Assembly: GCA_001871195.1 (NCBI GenBank)
Contig: MNXA01000036.1
Location: 1-47,404, forward strand
Reading direction: 5' to 3'
Source: Zetaproteobacteria bacterium CG1_02_55_237
GTDB taxonomy: Bacteria; Pseudomonadota; Zetaproteobacteria; Mariprofundales; Mariprofundaceae
Length of the DNA stretch: 47,404 bases
Shown here: positions 7,345 to 15,810 of the stretch, one piece after another
Position numbering within the stretch: the stretch's first letter is position 1
Layout: every line of letters starts with the position of its first letter
The notes under the pieces: model-generated
Databases searched by the model: none
Seen by the model: only the letters and a program-made list of their open reading frames with translations
What the model was told of the DNA's origin: nothing
Program-made: the position numbers and the translations under genes

Positions 7345-7412
7345 CGCCCCGCTGTTCGACTGCAGCCATTCTGCTATCCTGCGCAGCCCTATTAAATCAC
7401 CGGAGTATCCTT

Positions 7413-9083
7413 ATGGCCGATTATCAGTATATCTACACCATGCAAGGCGTTGGCAAGACCGTCGCCGGCAAGCGTGAAATCCTCAAGGATATTTATCTCT
7501 CCTTCTTCCCCGGCGCCAAGATCGGCGTGCTGGGCTTAAACGGCGCAGGTAAATCCACACTGTTGCGCATCATGGCGGGGCTGGATGAGGACATCATCGG
7601 CGAGGCACGCCCTGCCCCCGGCATCCGTATCGGCTTTCTCTCGCAGGAACCGGAACTGGACCCGGCCAAGGATGTGCGCGGCAACGTCGAGGAGGCGGTG
7701 CAGCCAATGAAGGATGCGCTGGCTGAGCTTGATGCAGTTTATGCGGCTTATGCCGAACCTGATGCCGATTTTGATGCTATTGCAGCCAAGCAGGCAAAGC
7801 TGGAGGCCTTTATTGAGGCCGGCGACGGCCATAACCTTGATCGCAAGCTTGATGTCGCCGCCGATGCCTTGCGCCTGCCCGACTGGGATGCGGATGTAAC
7901 AAAACTCTCCGGTGGCGAACGCCGCCGTGTTGCCCTGTGCCGCCTGCTACTTTCCAATCCGGATATGCTGCTGCTCGATGAGCCAACCAACCATTTGGAT
8001 GCCGAATCGGTAGCCTGGCTTGAGCGCTTCCTGCATGACTATCCCGGCACCGTGGTAGCTGTGACCCATGACAGATACTTCCTCGATAATGTAGCCGGCT
8101 GGATTCTGGAACTGGATCGCGGTCGGGGTATTCCATGGGAGGGTAATTACTCCTCATGGCTGGAGCAGAAAGAAAAACGACTGGGCATCGAAGAAAAGCA
8201 GGAAACCGCGCGCCAGAAAGCCATGCAACAGGAGCTTGAATGGGTGCGCGCTGGCGCCAAGGGACGGCATGCTAAATCCAAGGCCCGCTTGAAGGCCTTC
8301 GATAACCTGGCTAATAAGGACGTGCAGGAGCGCAACGCCACCAAGCAGATATTCATTCCGGCCGGTGAACGTCTGGGCGATACCGTGGTGAAGGCGGAAG
8401 GCGTGTGCAAATCCTTCGGCGACCGCATGCTGGTGGAAAATCTCACCTTCAACCTGCCGCGTGGTGGCATCGTCGGCATCATCGGTGCCAATGGCGCGGG
8501 CAAGACCACTCTGTTCCGCATGCTGACCGGGCAGGAAAAACCGGATAGCGGCACCCTGAGCATTGGCGAAACCGTGCAATTCTCCTATGTGGATCAGTCG
8601 CGCGATGCGCTCAATGGCGACAACAGCGTCTGGCAGGAAATCTCCGGCGGTTCGGATTCGATTTATCTTGGCAAGATCGAGGTTTCCAGCCGCGCCTATT
8701 GCGGCCGCTTTAACTTCAAGGGCGGCGATCAGCAGAAGCAGGTCAAGGCACTCTCGGGTGGCGAGCGCAACCGTGTACATCTGGCCAAGATGCTGATGAG
8801 CGGCGGCAATGTGCTACTGCTCGATGAGCCGACCAATGATCTGGATGTGGAAACCCTGCGCGCCTTGGAAGAGGCACTGCTCGATTTCGCCGGTTGCACC
8901 GTGGTTATCTCGCATGATCGCTGGTTCCTCGACCGTATCGCCACACATATTCTGGCCTTCGAGGGCGAGGGTCATGTCGAATGGTTTGAGGGTAACTTCG
9001 CCGACTACGAAGAGGACAAGAAGAAACGTCTGGGCGAAGACGCCACCCAGCCGCACCGCATGAAGTACAAGCGCTTAGCGTAA
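7413..9083 (+). CDS. ettA: Energy-dependent translational throttle protein EttA (ABC-F)
   Basis: 556 residues, the length of E. coli EttA (555). Two ABC ATPase domains are joined by the ABC-F linker. Walker A motifs are GLNGAGKST (41-49) and GANGAGKTT (about 357-365). Signature motifs are LSGGERRRVALCRLLL and LSGGERNRVHLAKMLM, and the Walker B motifs read LLLDEPTNHLDAES and LLLDEPTNDLDVET. EttA binds the ribosomal E site and gates entry into elongation according to the ATP/ADP ratio. There are no membrane segments. The frame opens 59 codons earlier inside the repeat; ATG 7413 has GGAG eight bases upstream and begins with the typical MADYQYIYTM. Confidence 0.97.
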   Translation: MADYQYIYTMQGVGKTVAGKREILKDIYLSFFPGAKIGVLGLNGAGKSTLLRIMAGLDEDIIGEARPAPGIRIGFLSQEPELDPAKDVRGNVEEAVQPMKDALAELDAVYAAYAEPDADFDAIAAKQAKLEAFIEAGDGHNLDRKLDVAADALRLPDWDADVTKLSGGERRRVALCRLLLSNPDMLLLDEPTNHLDAESVAWLERFLHDYPGTVVAVTHDRYFLDNVAGWILELDRGRGIPWEGNYSSWLEQKEKRLGIEEKQETARQKAMQQELEWVRAGAKGRHAKSKARLKAFDNLANKDVQERNATKQIFIPAGERLGDTVVKAEGVCKSFGDRMLVENLTFNLPRGGIVGIIGANGAGKTTLFRMLTGQEKPDSGTLSIGETVQFSYVDQSRDALNGDNSVWQEISGGSDSIYLGKIEVSSRAYCGRFNFKGGDQQKQVKALSGGERNRVHLAKMLMSGGNVLLLDEPTNDLDVETLRALEEALLDFAGCTVVISHDRWFLDRIATHILAFEGEGHVEWFEGNFADYEEDKKKRLGEDATQPHRMKYKRLA

Positions 9084-9113
9084 GTGTCCTGAGAACAGAA
9101 AAAGGAGTTTGCG

Positions 9114-9884
9114 ATGAATAGTCCTGTGGTTGTTATTGGAATCGGCGAGATCGGATCGGTATTCGCGCGCGGATTCATGCGCCTTGGCTATCCGATTGTG
9201 CCGGTCACACGCGACATGAATCTGGCTGTGGTGGCCGAGGAGGTGCAGGAGCCGGAAGCCGTGATTGTGGCCGTTGCCGAAAAAGACCTGCATGCCACGC
9301 TGGCCGACCTGCCGGATGTATGGCGCAAGCATCTGGTGCTGTTGCAGAACGAACTGCTGCCGCGTGACTGGCAGCAACACGGGCTGGCAGATCCGACGGT
9401 TATCTCCGTCTGGTTCGAGAAGAAGAAGGGCATGGATTCCAAGGTGGTGATTGCCTCACCTGCTTACGGCGAATTCGCGTCCTTGCTCAAGGATGCACTG
9501 GGCAGTCTCGACATCCCGGTGTGCGAACTGGCGGATGAGGATGAGTTGCTCTTCGAACTGGTGCTGAAGAACCTCTACATCCTGACCACCAACATCGCCG
9601 GCCTCGAATCAGGCGGCAACGTGCGTCAGCTGTGGCTGGAGCACAACGATCTTGCATGTTCCGTTGCCGGTGACGTGCTCGATATCCAGGAGTATCTGAC
9701 CGGTCAGGAACTGGACAGGACTGCGCTGATTGAAGGCATGCTGCGCGCCTTCGACGGCGACCCCGAACACGGCTGCATGGGCCGCTCCGCCCCCGCCCGA
9801 CTGGCACGCGCTTTGAGCATCGCCGACGATGCAGGACTGAAAGTGCCCACCCTGCGCAGAATCAATAAAGCAAAAAAGACCTGA
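9114..9884 (+). CDS. NAD(P)-binding Rossmann protein, ketopantoate-reductase-like
   Basis: 256 residues. The N-terminal dinucleotide-binding fold has GIGEIGSVFARGF (about 9-21). A mostly helical C-terminal half contains NLYILTTNIAGLESGG (about 152-167), where 6-phosphogluconate/ketopantoate-type dehydrogenases keep substrate-binding Lys and Asn residues. The sequence suggests a small oxidoreductase of the ApbA/PanE-like superfamily; the substrate cannot be named. AAAGGAG lies eight bases before the ATG. The FAD-dependent dehydrogenase follows 23 bases later on the same strand, so the two may form an operon with ettA upstream. Confidence 0.65.
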   Translation: MNSPVVVIGIGEIGSVFARGFMRLGYPIVPVTRDMNLAVVAEEVQEPEAVIVAVAEKDLHATLADLPDVWRKHLVLLQNELLPRDWQQHGLADPTVISVWFEKKKGMDSKVVIASPAYGEFASLLKDALGSLDIPVCELADEDELLFELVLKNLYILTTNIAGLESGGNVRQLWLEHNDLACSVAGDVLDIQEYLTGQELDRTALIEGMLRAFDGDPEHGCMGRSAPARLARALSIADDAGLKVPTLRRINKAKKT

Positions 9885-9907
9885 TTGGCCTCGGCGAGGA
9901 TGCGGTA

Positions 9908-11557
9908 ATGACAGAGCGCTACATCATCGCCAACCTGAACGTCGGACTGGACGAGAATGACTCTTCCGTTCAGGCCCGGCTTGCCAAGCAGCTTGGCATT
10001 CAAACATCGGATATCCTTAGCTTCACCCGCGTGCGCAAAGGGCTGGATGCGCGCAAGAAACTGGATATCCACTTCGTCTGTTCCTACGAGTTCACCCTGC
10101 CTGCACCCCTGCCGGACAAATTGGTCAACGATCCGGCCATGCAATTACGCAGCATCGAGGCATCTGCTCTCGATGCCCCTGCCCTTCCTGTTAAACAGAG
10201 CGACGACCGACATGCCATCGTAGTCGGTGCAGGCCCTGCCGGCCTGTTTGCTGCACTCGAACTGGCCGAGCGCGGTATGCGCGTCACCCTGCTGGAGCGA
10301 GGCCAGCCAGTGGAAAAGAGAATGCGCGATATCGGCAGGCTGCGTTCGCGCGGTGAGCTGAACACCGAGAGCAACATCTGCTTCGGCGAGGGCGGTGCCG
10401 GCACCTATACCGACGGAAAACTGTACACGCGCATCAAGAGTCCGCTCGTGCGCAATGTGCTGCACACCTTCGTGCGCTTCGGCGCGGCGCAGGACATCCT
10501 GATCGACGCCCACCCGCATCTGGGCACCGACAGGCTGGTAAGAATTGTCCGAAACATGCGCACGCATCTCGAAACACTGGGCGTGGACTATCGCTTCGGC
10601 TCACGCGTCGATGCGCTGGTCACCAATGGCGACAGGGTTTGCGGCGTACGGGTCGCGGACGCCGACGCCAATGGGAACGAATCTGAAACCGAAATTGACG
10701 GCGATTGCGTAGTTCTCGCCACCGGCCATTCGGCCCGCGACACCTACGAACATCTGCACAAGCTAGGCATCCATCTGGAGGCCAAGGCCTTCGCCGTCGG
10801 GGTGCGTGCCGAGCATCCGCAGGCACTGATTGATAGCATCCAGTTCGGTGCCAAGGCCGGTCATCCGGCACTCGGTGCCGCTGAATATGCCGCTACGCAT
10901 CAGGTAGAGGACAAGCATCTCGGCCAGCGCGGTGTATATTCCTTCTGTATGTGCCCGGGCGGGCTGATCGTGCCCTCGCCCACCGAAGCAGGCGGCATGG
11001 CGGTGAACGGGATGAGCAACGCCAAACGCTCCGGCGAATTCGCCAATTCGGGGCTGGTCGTGCAGGTCACCCCCGAGGATATCGAACGTCACGGCATCGC
11101 AGCACACCCTCTGTCCGGCGTGCACTTCCAGCGCGAGATTGAGCGTGCCACCTATAAGTTTGCTGGAAACCAGTATGCCGCCCCCGCCATGCGCCTGACT
11201 GATTTCGTGAACAGAAAGCCAAGCGGCAGCCTCGCTAACTGCCGCTTCAAGCCTGCCGCCATCCCAGCCGATCTGTGGGAATTGCTTCCTGCTTGGATCA
11301 CATCCCCGCTGGCAGAAGGTATCAAAGGCTTCGACCGCCGCATGCGCGGTTATCTCACAGACGAGGCCAACCTGCTGGCCAGCGAAACCCGCACCAGCAG
11401 CCCGGTGCGCATCAGCCGCGACGACAGCATGCAAAGCGTGTCCCTCAAAGGCCTGTATCCTGTTGGTGAAGGCGCAGGCTATGCCGGTGGTATCGTATCG
11501 GCGGCGGTTGACGGCCTGAAGGCCGCTGAAAAGATCCTTGCCAAACCTGCGGGTTAA
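9908..11557 (+). CDS. NAD(P)/FAD-dependent dehydrogenase (COG2509 type)
   Basis: 549 residues. An N-terminal alpha/beta region (about 1-90) precedes the FAD-binding GAGPAGLFAALELAERG (from 107) and the conserved block NICFGEGGAGTYTDGKLYTR (about 161-180). The C-terminus is GAGYAGGIVSAAVDGLKAAE, the second FAD contact. COG2509 proteins are uncharacterised FAD-dependent dehydrogenases related to geranylgeranyl-reductase-like flavoproteins; the substrate is unknown. GAGGATGCGG precedes the ATG. The last ~45 codons are echoed, degraded, at 12105-12212. Confidence 0.88.
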   Translation: MTERYIIANLNVGLDENDSSVQARLAKQLGIQTSDILSFTRVRKGLDARKKLDIHFVCSYEFTLPAPLPDKLVNDPAMQLRSIEASALDAPALPVKQSDDRHAIVVGAGPAGLFAALELAERGMRVTLLERGQPVEKRMRDIGRLRSRGELNTESNICFGEGGAGTYTDGKLYTRIKSPLVRNVLHTFVRFGAAQDILIDAHPHLGTDRLVRIVRNMRTHLETLGVDYRFGSRVDALVTNGDRVCGVRVADADANGNESETEIDGDCVVLATGHSARDTYEHLHKLGIHLEAKAFAVGVRAEHPQALIDSIQFGAKAGHPALGAAEYAATHQVEDKHLGQRGVYSFCMCPGGLIVPSPTEAGGMAVNGMSNAKRSGEFANSGLVVQVTPEDIERHGIAAHPLSGVHFQREIERATYKFAGNQYAAPAMRLTDFVNRKPSGSLANCRFKPAAIPADLWELLPAWITSPLAEGIKGFDRRMRGYLTDEANLLASETRTSSPVRISRDDSMQSVSLKGLYPVGEGAGYAGGIVSAAVDGLKAAEKILAKPAG

Positions 11558-11564
11558 AACAGAA

Positions 11565-11584
11565 GGGGCCGGATAACCGGCCCC
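11565..11584. terminator. Hairpin terminator between convergent genes
   Basis: GGGGCCGG (11565-11572) pairs perfectly with CCGGCCCC (11577-11584) over a four-base loop. The T-run on the plus strand is weak (TTAT). The position is right for ending the FAD dehydrogenase and, leftward, the broken cytochrome gene. Confidence 0.6.
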
Positions 11585-11607
11585 TTATCGCGATCAACGC
11601 GGAGGTA

Positions 11608-11978
11608 TTACTTCAGAGTCTTCAGGAAGGCGATAACCTCGTCCGCCTTCTCGCCCTTGACGCGCTGCGTCGGCATCTTGGTCCGCTTACCGTCAGCCTT
11701 GGCCACTGCTCCGGAATCCTCCATCCATGCCTTCAGGGTATCCTCGTCCCAGGAAAAGTCCGCATTCTTCAGGTAGTCACCATACTTATAGTCTTCAAGA
11801 GAACCTGCCTTGCGCCCAATAATTCCGAACAGGTTGGGACCCATCCTGTTACTGCCGCCCTTGTCGAAGGTGTGGCAAGTCTTGCCTTACTTTCCGCTCC
11901 GGCTGCCACAGCCTCGCTAGCTGTAAAACCGCCGAAAACGACTACTGCTGCTGTTGCGATCATCAGAGATTTCTTCAT
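11608..11978 (-). pseudogene. Broken class I cytochrome c gene
   Basis: The ATG at 11978 has AAGGAG five bases upstream and opens a good Sec signal peptide (MKKSLMIATAAVVVFGGF, then ASEAVAA). The frame then shifts. In the other frame the sequence reads G-K-T-C-H-T-F-D-K-G-G, followed by NRMGPNLFGIIGRKAG and a normal C-terminus ending EVIAFLKTLK. This is a mitochondrial/cytochrome-c2-like class I domain. The first heme cysteine of CxxCH is missing: glycine stands there, and the usual ~10 residues between signal peptide and heme motif are gone. An out-of-frame deletion around 11886-11895 explains both faults. A sequencing error alone would not remove the codons. Confidence 0.8.
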
Positions 11979-12104
11979 TGGAACTCCTTGTTTGCTGATG
12001 TAGTTAGGCCTTGCCGACACGACATCACGCCGATCAACGCGGCCTGCCCTGCTTCATATCCATAACTATAGTGCGGTTAGCTGAACTGAAGCTTAACAAG
12101 CAAA

Positions 12105-12212
12105 CAAGAACCAATATCCACCAGACGTCCAGTACGCATAGGCCCTAAAGACAGCTTACAAAGCGTGTCCCTGAAGGGTCTCAAAGCCGGTGAAAAGATT
12201 CTCAGCAATTAA
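12105..12212 (+). pseudogene. Degraded copy of the FAD dehydrogenase 3' end
   Basis: The frame ending at TAA 12212 reads RRPVRIGPKDSLQSVSLKG then LKAGEKILSN. The intact gene at 9908-11557 has SSPVRISRDDSMQSVSLKG then, 23 residues later, LKAAEKILAK near its end. The remnant therefore aligns on both sides of a deleted ~25-residue block. The deletion endpoints fall at GGCCTG-like words present twice in the intact gene. There is no start codon or upstream domain. The broken cytochrome gene lies between the intact gene and this remnant. Confidence 0.75.
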
Positions 12213-12279
12213 ATTAATAACAGAGTAGTATAGAAACTCTGGCACGGCTTATAGCAACGTCGTCAGGTACATGGTTTTC

Positions 12280-12315
12280 ATCAATGTGTTGATTATTATA
12301 TTATGATTCTATAAT
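12280..12315 (+). promoter_or_regulatory. Promoter and palindromic operator candidate upstream of the SQR-like gene
   Basis: TATAAT at 12310-12315 is a perfect -10. GTTGAT (12288-12293) lies 16 bases upstream as a -35. The -35 is half of the palindrome ATCAA-TGTG-TTGAT (12280-12293), well placed for repressor or activator binding. The order of the half sites is the reverse of the Fnr consensus, so an Fnr site is not claimed. Confidence 0.55.
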
Positions 12316-12384
12316 GTGTCGCACTGGAACTACGAAAAGGGGTGAAGATTTACGCTGCCCTGAACAACGCTGGAGGAAATGAAT

Positions 12385-13842
12385 ATGGCACGAGTCGTTA
12401 TCCTGGGAGCCGGTATTGCGGGACACACCGCCGCCCGCTACCTGAGCAAGTGGATTGGCAAGAAACACGAGGTCGTTGTGGTTTCCCCCAACGCCAAGTG
12501 GAACTGGATCCCGTCGAACATCTGGGTCGGCGTGGGCGATATGACCGAGGAGGATGTGACCTTCGACCTGAAGCCGGTGTACGACAAAGCTGGCGTCACC
12601 TTTCATCAGGCCAAGGCGATCTCCATCCACCCAGAGGGAAGTGCTGACAGCGAATCCCCCTTCGTCACCGTCGAGTTCACCGACGAGGCGCGTGCGGGCC
12701 AGGAAGACACCCTCACCTATGATTACCTGATCAACGCCACGGGACCTAAGCTGAACTTCAACGCCACCCCCGGCCTCGGCCCGGATAATGGCTACACCGT
12801 GTCCGTGTGTACCGCCAAGCATGCCCTGGAGGCCAACGAAAAGCTGCACGAGCAGATCGAGGCCATGAAGAAAGGCGAAGAGCGCACCTTCGTGATCGGC
12901 ACCGGCCACGGCATGTGCACCTGTCAGGGCGCGGCCTTCGAGTACACCTACAATGTGGACCACACGCTGCGCGAGGCCGGCGTGCGCGACAAGGCACGCA
13001 TCATCTGGATCAGCAACGAGTACGAACTGGGTGATTTCGGCATGGGCGGCGTGCATATCAAGCGCGGCGGCTATGTGACCAACGCCAAAACCTTCTCCGA
13101 ATCGCTGATGGTAGAGCGCGACATCGAGTGGATCACGCGTGCCCATGTCAACAAGATCGAACCGGGCAAGATTCACTACGAGCTGCTCGACGGCAGCATG
13201 GGCGAACTCCCGTTCGACTTCTCGATGCTCATCCCACCCTTCGCCGGCGTGGGCCTGAAGGCCTTCGATAAGAAAAGCGAGGACATCACCGGGACCCTGT
13301 TCGCCCCGAATGGCTTCCTGAAGGTGGACGGCGACTACACACCGCGCCCCTACGAGGAGTGGAGTGCCGAGGACTGGCCGAAGACCTACCAGAACCCGAT
13401 CTACAAGAACCTGTTTGCCATCGGCATCGCGTTCGCCCCGCCGCACCCGATCAGCAAACCGATGAAGAGCACCAACGGCACGCCGATCAGCCCCACCCCG
13501 CCGCGCACCGGCATGCCGTCCGCCGCCATGGCCGTCAACGTGGCCAAGAGCATCCGCGACATGGTCAATGGTGCCGAGAAGCCGACCCACCATGCCTCCA
13601 TGGCTGAGATGGGTGCTGCCTGCATGGCCTCCACGGGTTCGCATTTCTTCCGCGGTAGTGCCGTTTCGATGACCGTCTACCCGGTGGTGCCAGACTTCGT
13701 GAAGTATCCGGCATACGGCCGCGACCTGTCCCTGACCACCGGCGAAGTCGGTCTGGCCGGCCACTGGATGAAGTACGTCCTGCACTACACCTTCATGTAC
13801 CAGTCGCAGATGAAGCCCGGCTGGTCCTACATGCCGGACTAA
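12385..13842 (+). CDS. Sulfide:quinone oxidoreductase family flavoprotein
   Basis: 485 residues. The N-terminal FAD motif is VVILGAGIAGHTAARYL (4-20). Three cysteine positions match the SQR pattern: Cys142 (SVCTAKHA), Cys178/180 (GHGMCTCQGAAFEY) and Cys413 (MGAACMASTG). The last two sites correspond to the redox-active pair that passes sulfide electrons to FAD and then quinone. No transmembrane helix is visible; SQRs attach to the membrane face through an amphipathic C-terminus, here rich in aromatics. Of two adjacent ATGs, the one at 12385 sits eight bases after GGAGG and is preferred over 12379. A quinone reductase with another donor cannot be excluded. Confidence 0.8.
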   Translation: MARVVILGAGIAGHTAARYLSKWIGKKHEVVVVSPNAKWNWIPSNIWVGVGDMTEEDVTFDLKPVYDKAGVTFHQAKAISIHPEGSADSESPFVTVEFTDEARAGQEDTLTYDYLINATGPKLNFNATPGLGPDNGYTVSVCTAKHALEANEKLHEQIEAMKKGEERTFVIGTGHGMCTCQGAAFEYTYNVDHTLREAGVRDKARIIWISNEYELGDFGMGGVHIKRGGYVTNAKTFSESLMVERDIEWITRAHVNKIEPGKIHYELLDGSMGELPFDFSMLIPPFAGVGLKAFDKKSEDITGTLFAPNGFLKVDGDYTPRPYEEWSAEDWPKTYQNPIYKNLFAIGIAFAPPHPISKPMKSTNGTPISPTPPRTGMPSAAMAVNVAKSIRDMVNGAEKPTHHASMAEMGAACMASTGSHFFRGSAVSMTVYPVVPDFVKYPAYGRDLSLTTGEVGLAGHWMKYVLHYTFMYQSQMKPGWSYMPD

Positions 13843-13869
13843 ACCAGAATACGAATCGAGGAGAGAGAC

Positions 13870-14031
13870 ATGCCAAAATCAACCAACCGTGAGCCCTATC
13901 AGCAGACCTATTACCCGCCCACGCCGACGGGTTTCACCCGCTACATGCGAAATTCGCTACCGTGGCAGTTCATCCGCTTCATCATCATCAACGTGAAGAT
14001 GCTCAGGCTGATGATGAACTCGCAGCACTAG
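13870..14031 (+). CDS. Small 53-residue protein downstream of the SQR-like gene
   Basis: The ORF starts ATG 13870, preceded by GAGGAGAGAGAC, and ends TAG 14031. The N-terminal half is Pro/Tyr-rich (QQTYYPPTPTGFTRYM). The C-terminal half is hydrophobic and basic (PWQFIRFIIINVKMLRLMM), like an amphipathic membrane-surface helix. It lies 27 bases after the SQR-like stop, inside the same transcription unit and before a hairpin. No family is recognised. A role as membrane anchor or small subunit of the flavoprotein is an inference from position and composition. Confidence 0.7.
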   Translation: MPKSTNREPYQQTYYPPTPTGFTRYMRNSLPWQFIRFIIINVKMLRLMMNSQH

Positions 14032-14049
14032 GCGCGGTCTAGCAAACGC

Positions 14050-14079
14050 ATCGGGGCCGGACGAAAGTCTGGCCCCGAT
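14050..14079. terminator. Hairpin between convergent SQR-like operon and recJ
   Basis: ATCGGGGCCGGAC (14050-14062) pairs with GTCTGGCCCCGAT (14067-14079) with one mismatch over a GAAA tetraloop. The following T-tract is weak (TGCTTT). It lies 18 bases past the 53-residue gene and 45 bases past the recJ stop on the other strand. Confidence 0.7.
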
Positions 14080-14124
14080 TGCTTTGCTGCCGGCCATCCC
14101 GGGCCATCTCGGCCACCTGCAACA

Positions 14125-15810
14125 CTATTCCAGCGCAATAGCATCCTCGACGACGAACTGCACGGCGCCGTTGCCGCGATAATCGTCGAGTTGGAGCTGG
14201 CCGAGCAGGGAAACAGCGCAGCCGGGTTGCAGGGGTTGGGCAAAGCCGTTGGCACCAAAGATGATGCAGTCCAGCCAGCCGGTTCCATCACTGACCTTCA
14301 GGCGGGACACGCCGCCCTTCATGTCGCGGCGGTCGGCGATGTGAATATCCTCCAAGAGCCAGGAGCAGGCCGGATTACCGCGACCCAGGGGCTCGAAGCG
14401 GGCCAGACGTTCGGCAAGCCCTGCGTGCATTGCACCAAGACCCAGAACCCCGTCCACGGGCTGCTCCAGATGGTTGGCCGCATCGCCCGCCTGCCCTTCT
14501 ATAGCTGCACCGAACGCGGCAACGAAAGCATCCCACGACCCTTCCTTAATCCCACCACCCCCGGCACCGGCATGACCGCCGAAGCCGTCGAGATGCTCGC
14601 TGCAGGCATTGAGCAGGTCCCCGATATGAAAGCCGGGCATACCACGTAGTGAAACCCGGACACAGCCATCCGGAGTGACGAAACCGACAGCGGCAGGCCT
14701 GCCGTGTTTGCGGGCCAGACGACCAGCCGCAAGGCCCACCACACCGGCATGCCATTCGGCATCCCAGGTTGCGAGAACATCTGAACCGGCGAGTTTGGCT
14801 TCCGCCTGCTTGAACACCTCGGCTTCGACCAGCCGCCGTTGCTTGTTCGATACATCCAGCTCTGCAGCAAGGGCAAGAGCTTCATCCTTATCCTGTGTGG
14901 AAAGCATGCGCATGGCGGCTTCACCGTGCTGCATACGGCCTGCCGCATTGATTCTGGGAGCAAGATAGAAGCCGATGGTTTCGGCGCTCACCGTCTTGTT
15001 CACGCGGGCCACATTCATCAGGGCACGCATGCCGATGGATGGCTCGGTATTCAGCTTTTGCAGACCGTGGTACACCAGAATGCGATTCACCCCGACCAGA
15101 TCCATGACATCGGCCACAGTAGCCACGGCGACGCGGTCCAAAAGGGAGCGCAGATCGAAGTCGGGTCTTGCGTCTTTGTCGGACAACACCTTCCACACAG
15201 CCATCAGCAGGAAAAAGGCTACGCCTGTGCCGCACAGCTTGCGGTCTGCAAAGCCACAGTCAGCTCTGGCCGGATTGAGCAGTGCATATGCTGGAGGAAG
15301 AACCTCCTCGGGCAGATGATGATCGGTGACCATCAGGTCCATGCCGGCCTCTACCGCTGCCGCACAAGCATCCATGCAGGTTGTTCCCGTATCCACACTG
15401 ATACCAACGCGGATGCCGCGCCCTGCTGCTTCCAGCACCGGCTCCACGCCGATGCCGTGACCATCGTCGGCGCGATGCGGAATGGAGAATGTGACAGCAG
15501 CCCCGGCAGCGCGCAGGGCTTCAACCAGAATCGCCGTACCATTTACCCCATCGGCATCGAAATCGCCGAACACATGAATCGGTTCGTTTTGTTGAATCGC
15601 CACAGCCAGTCGGTTCGCCGCCTTGTCCATATCCTGCATGGCAAAAGGATCGGGCAGATCGGCCAGCCTCGGGGTAAAGAAGGCATCGGACTCGTTCATA
15701 CCCCTTGCCGACAGCAAACCCTGCCACGCAGACAAGGGATCATCGGCATGCAGCGACTTACTGCGCCACACCAGCTTGCGCCCGCGCAGGGTTTTCTGCT
15801 CAGGCAGCAT
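14125..15810 (-). CDS. recJ: Single-stranded-DNA-specific exonuclease RecJ
   Basis: 561 residues (E. coli RecJ 577). DHH phosphoesterase motifs are in order: FGDFDADG (81-88), SVDTGTT (138-144), and VTDHHLP (161-167) with the DHH triad. The DHHA1 motif GGHAGAGGG lies near residue 415, and a C-terminal OB-fold ends the protein. RecJ degrades single-stranded DNA 5' to 3' in RecF-pathway recombination and mismatch repair, in the cytoplasm. Its start overlaps the end of the rpfE-like gene by 11 bases. This places it as the last gene of the tatA-to-recJ leftward block. Confidence 0.96.
   Translation of the reverse strand: MLPEQKTLRGRKLVWRSKSLHADDPLSAWQGLLSARGMNESDAFFTPRLADLPDPFAMQDMDKAANRLAVAIQQNEPIHVFGDFDADGVNGTAILVEALRAAGAAVTFSIPHRADDGHGIGVEPVLEAAGRGIRVGISVDTGTTCMDACAAAVEAGMDLMVTDHHLPEEVLPPAYALLNPARADCGFADRKLCGTGVAFFLLMAVWKVLSDKDARPDFDLRSLLDRVAVATVADVMDLVGVNRILVYHGLQKLNTEPSIGMRALMNVARVNKTVSAETIGFYLAPRINAAGRMQHGEAAMRMLSTQDKDEALALAAELDVSNKQRRLVEAEVFKQAEAKLAGSDVLATWDAEWHAGVVGLAAGRLARKHGRPAAVGFVTPDGCVRVSLRGMPGFHIGDLLNACSEHLDGFGGHAGAGGGGIKEGSWDAFVAAFGAAIEGQAGDAANHLEQPVDGVLGLGAMHAGLAERLARFEPLGRGNPACSWLLEDIHIADRRDMKGGVSRLKVSDGTGWLDCIIFGANGFAQPLQPGCAVSLLGQLQLDDYRGNGAVQFVVEDAIALE

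Noticed and set aside
12280-12293. Fnr or Crp binding site before the SQR-like gene
   Set aside because: The palindrome is ATCAA-N4-TTGAT, the opposite half-site order to the Fnr consensus TTGAT-N4-ATCAA. It is kept as a generic operator candidate only.
12301-13785. A 494-codon open frame on the minus strand
   Set aside because: It lies fully antisense to the SQR-like gene, whose flavin and cysteine motifs are clear. Its translation is His/Gly/Val-rich without domain pattern, as expected of a GC-rich shadow frame.
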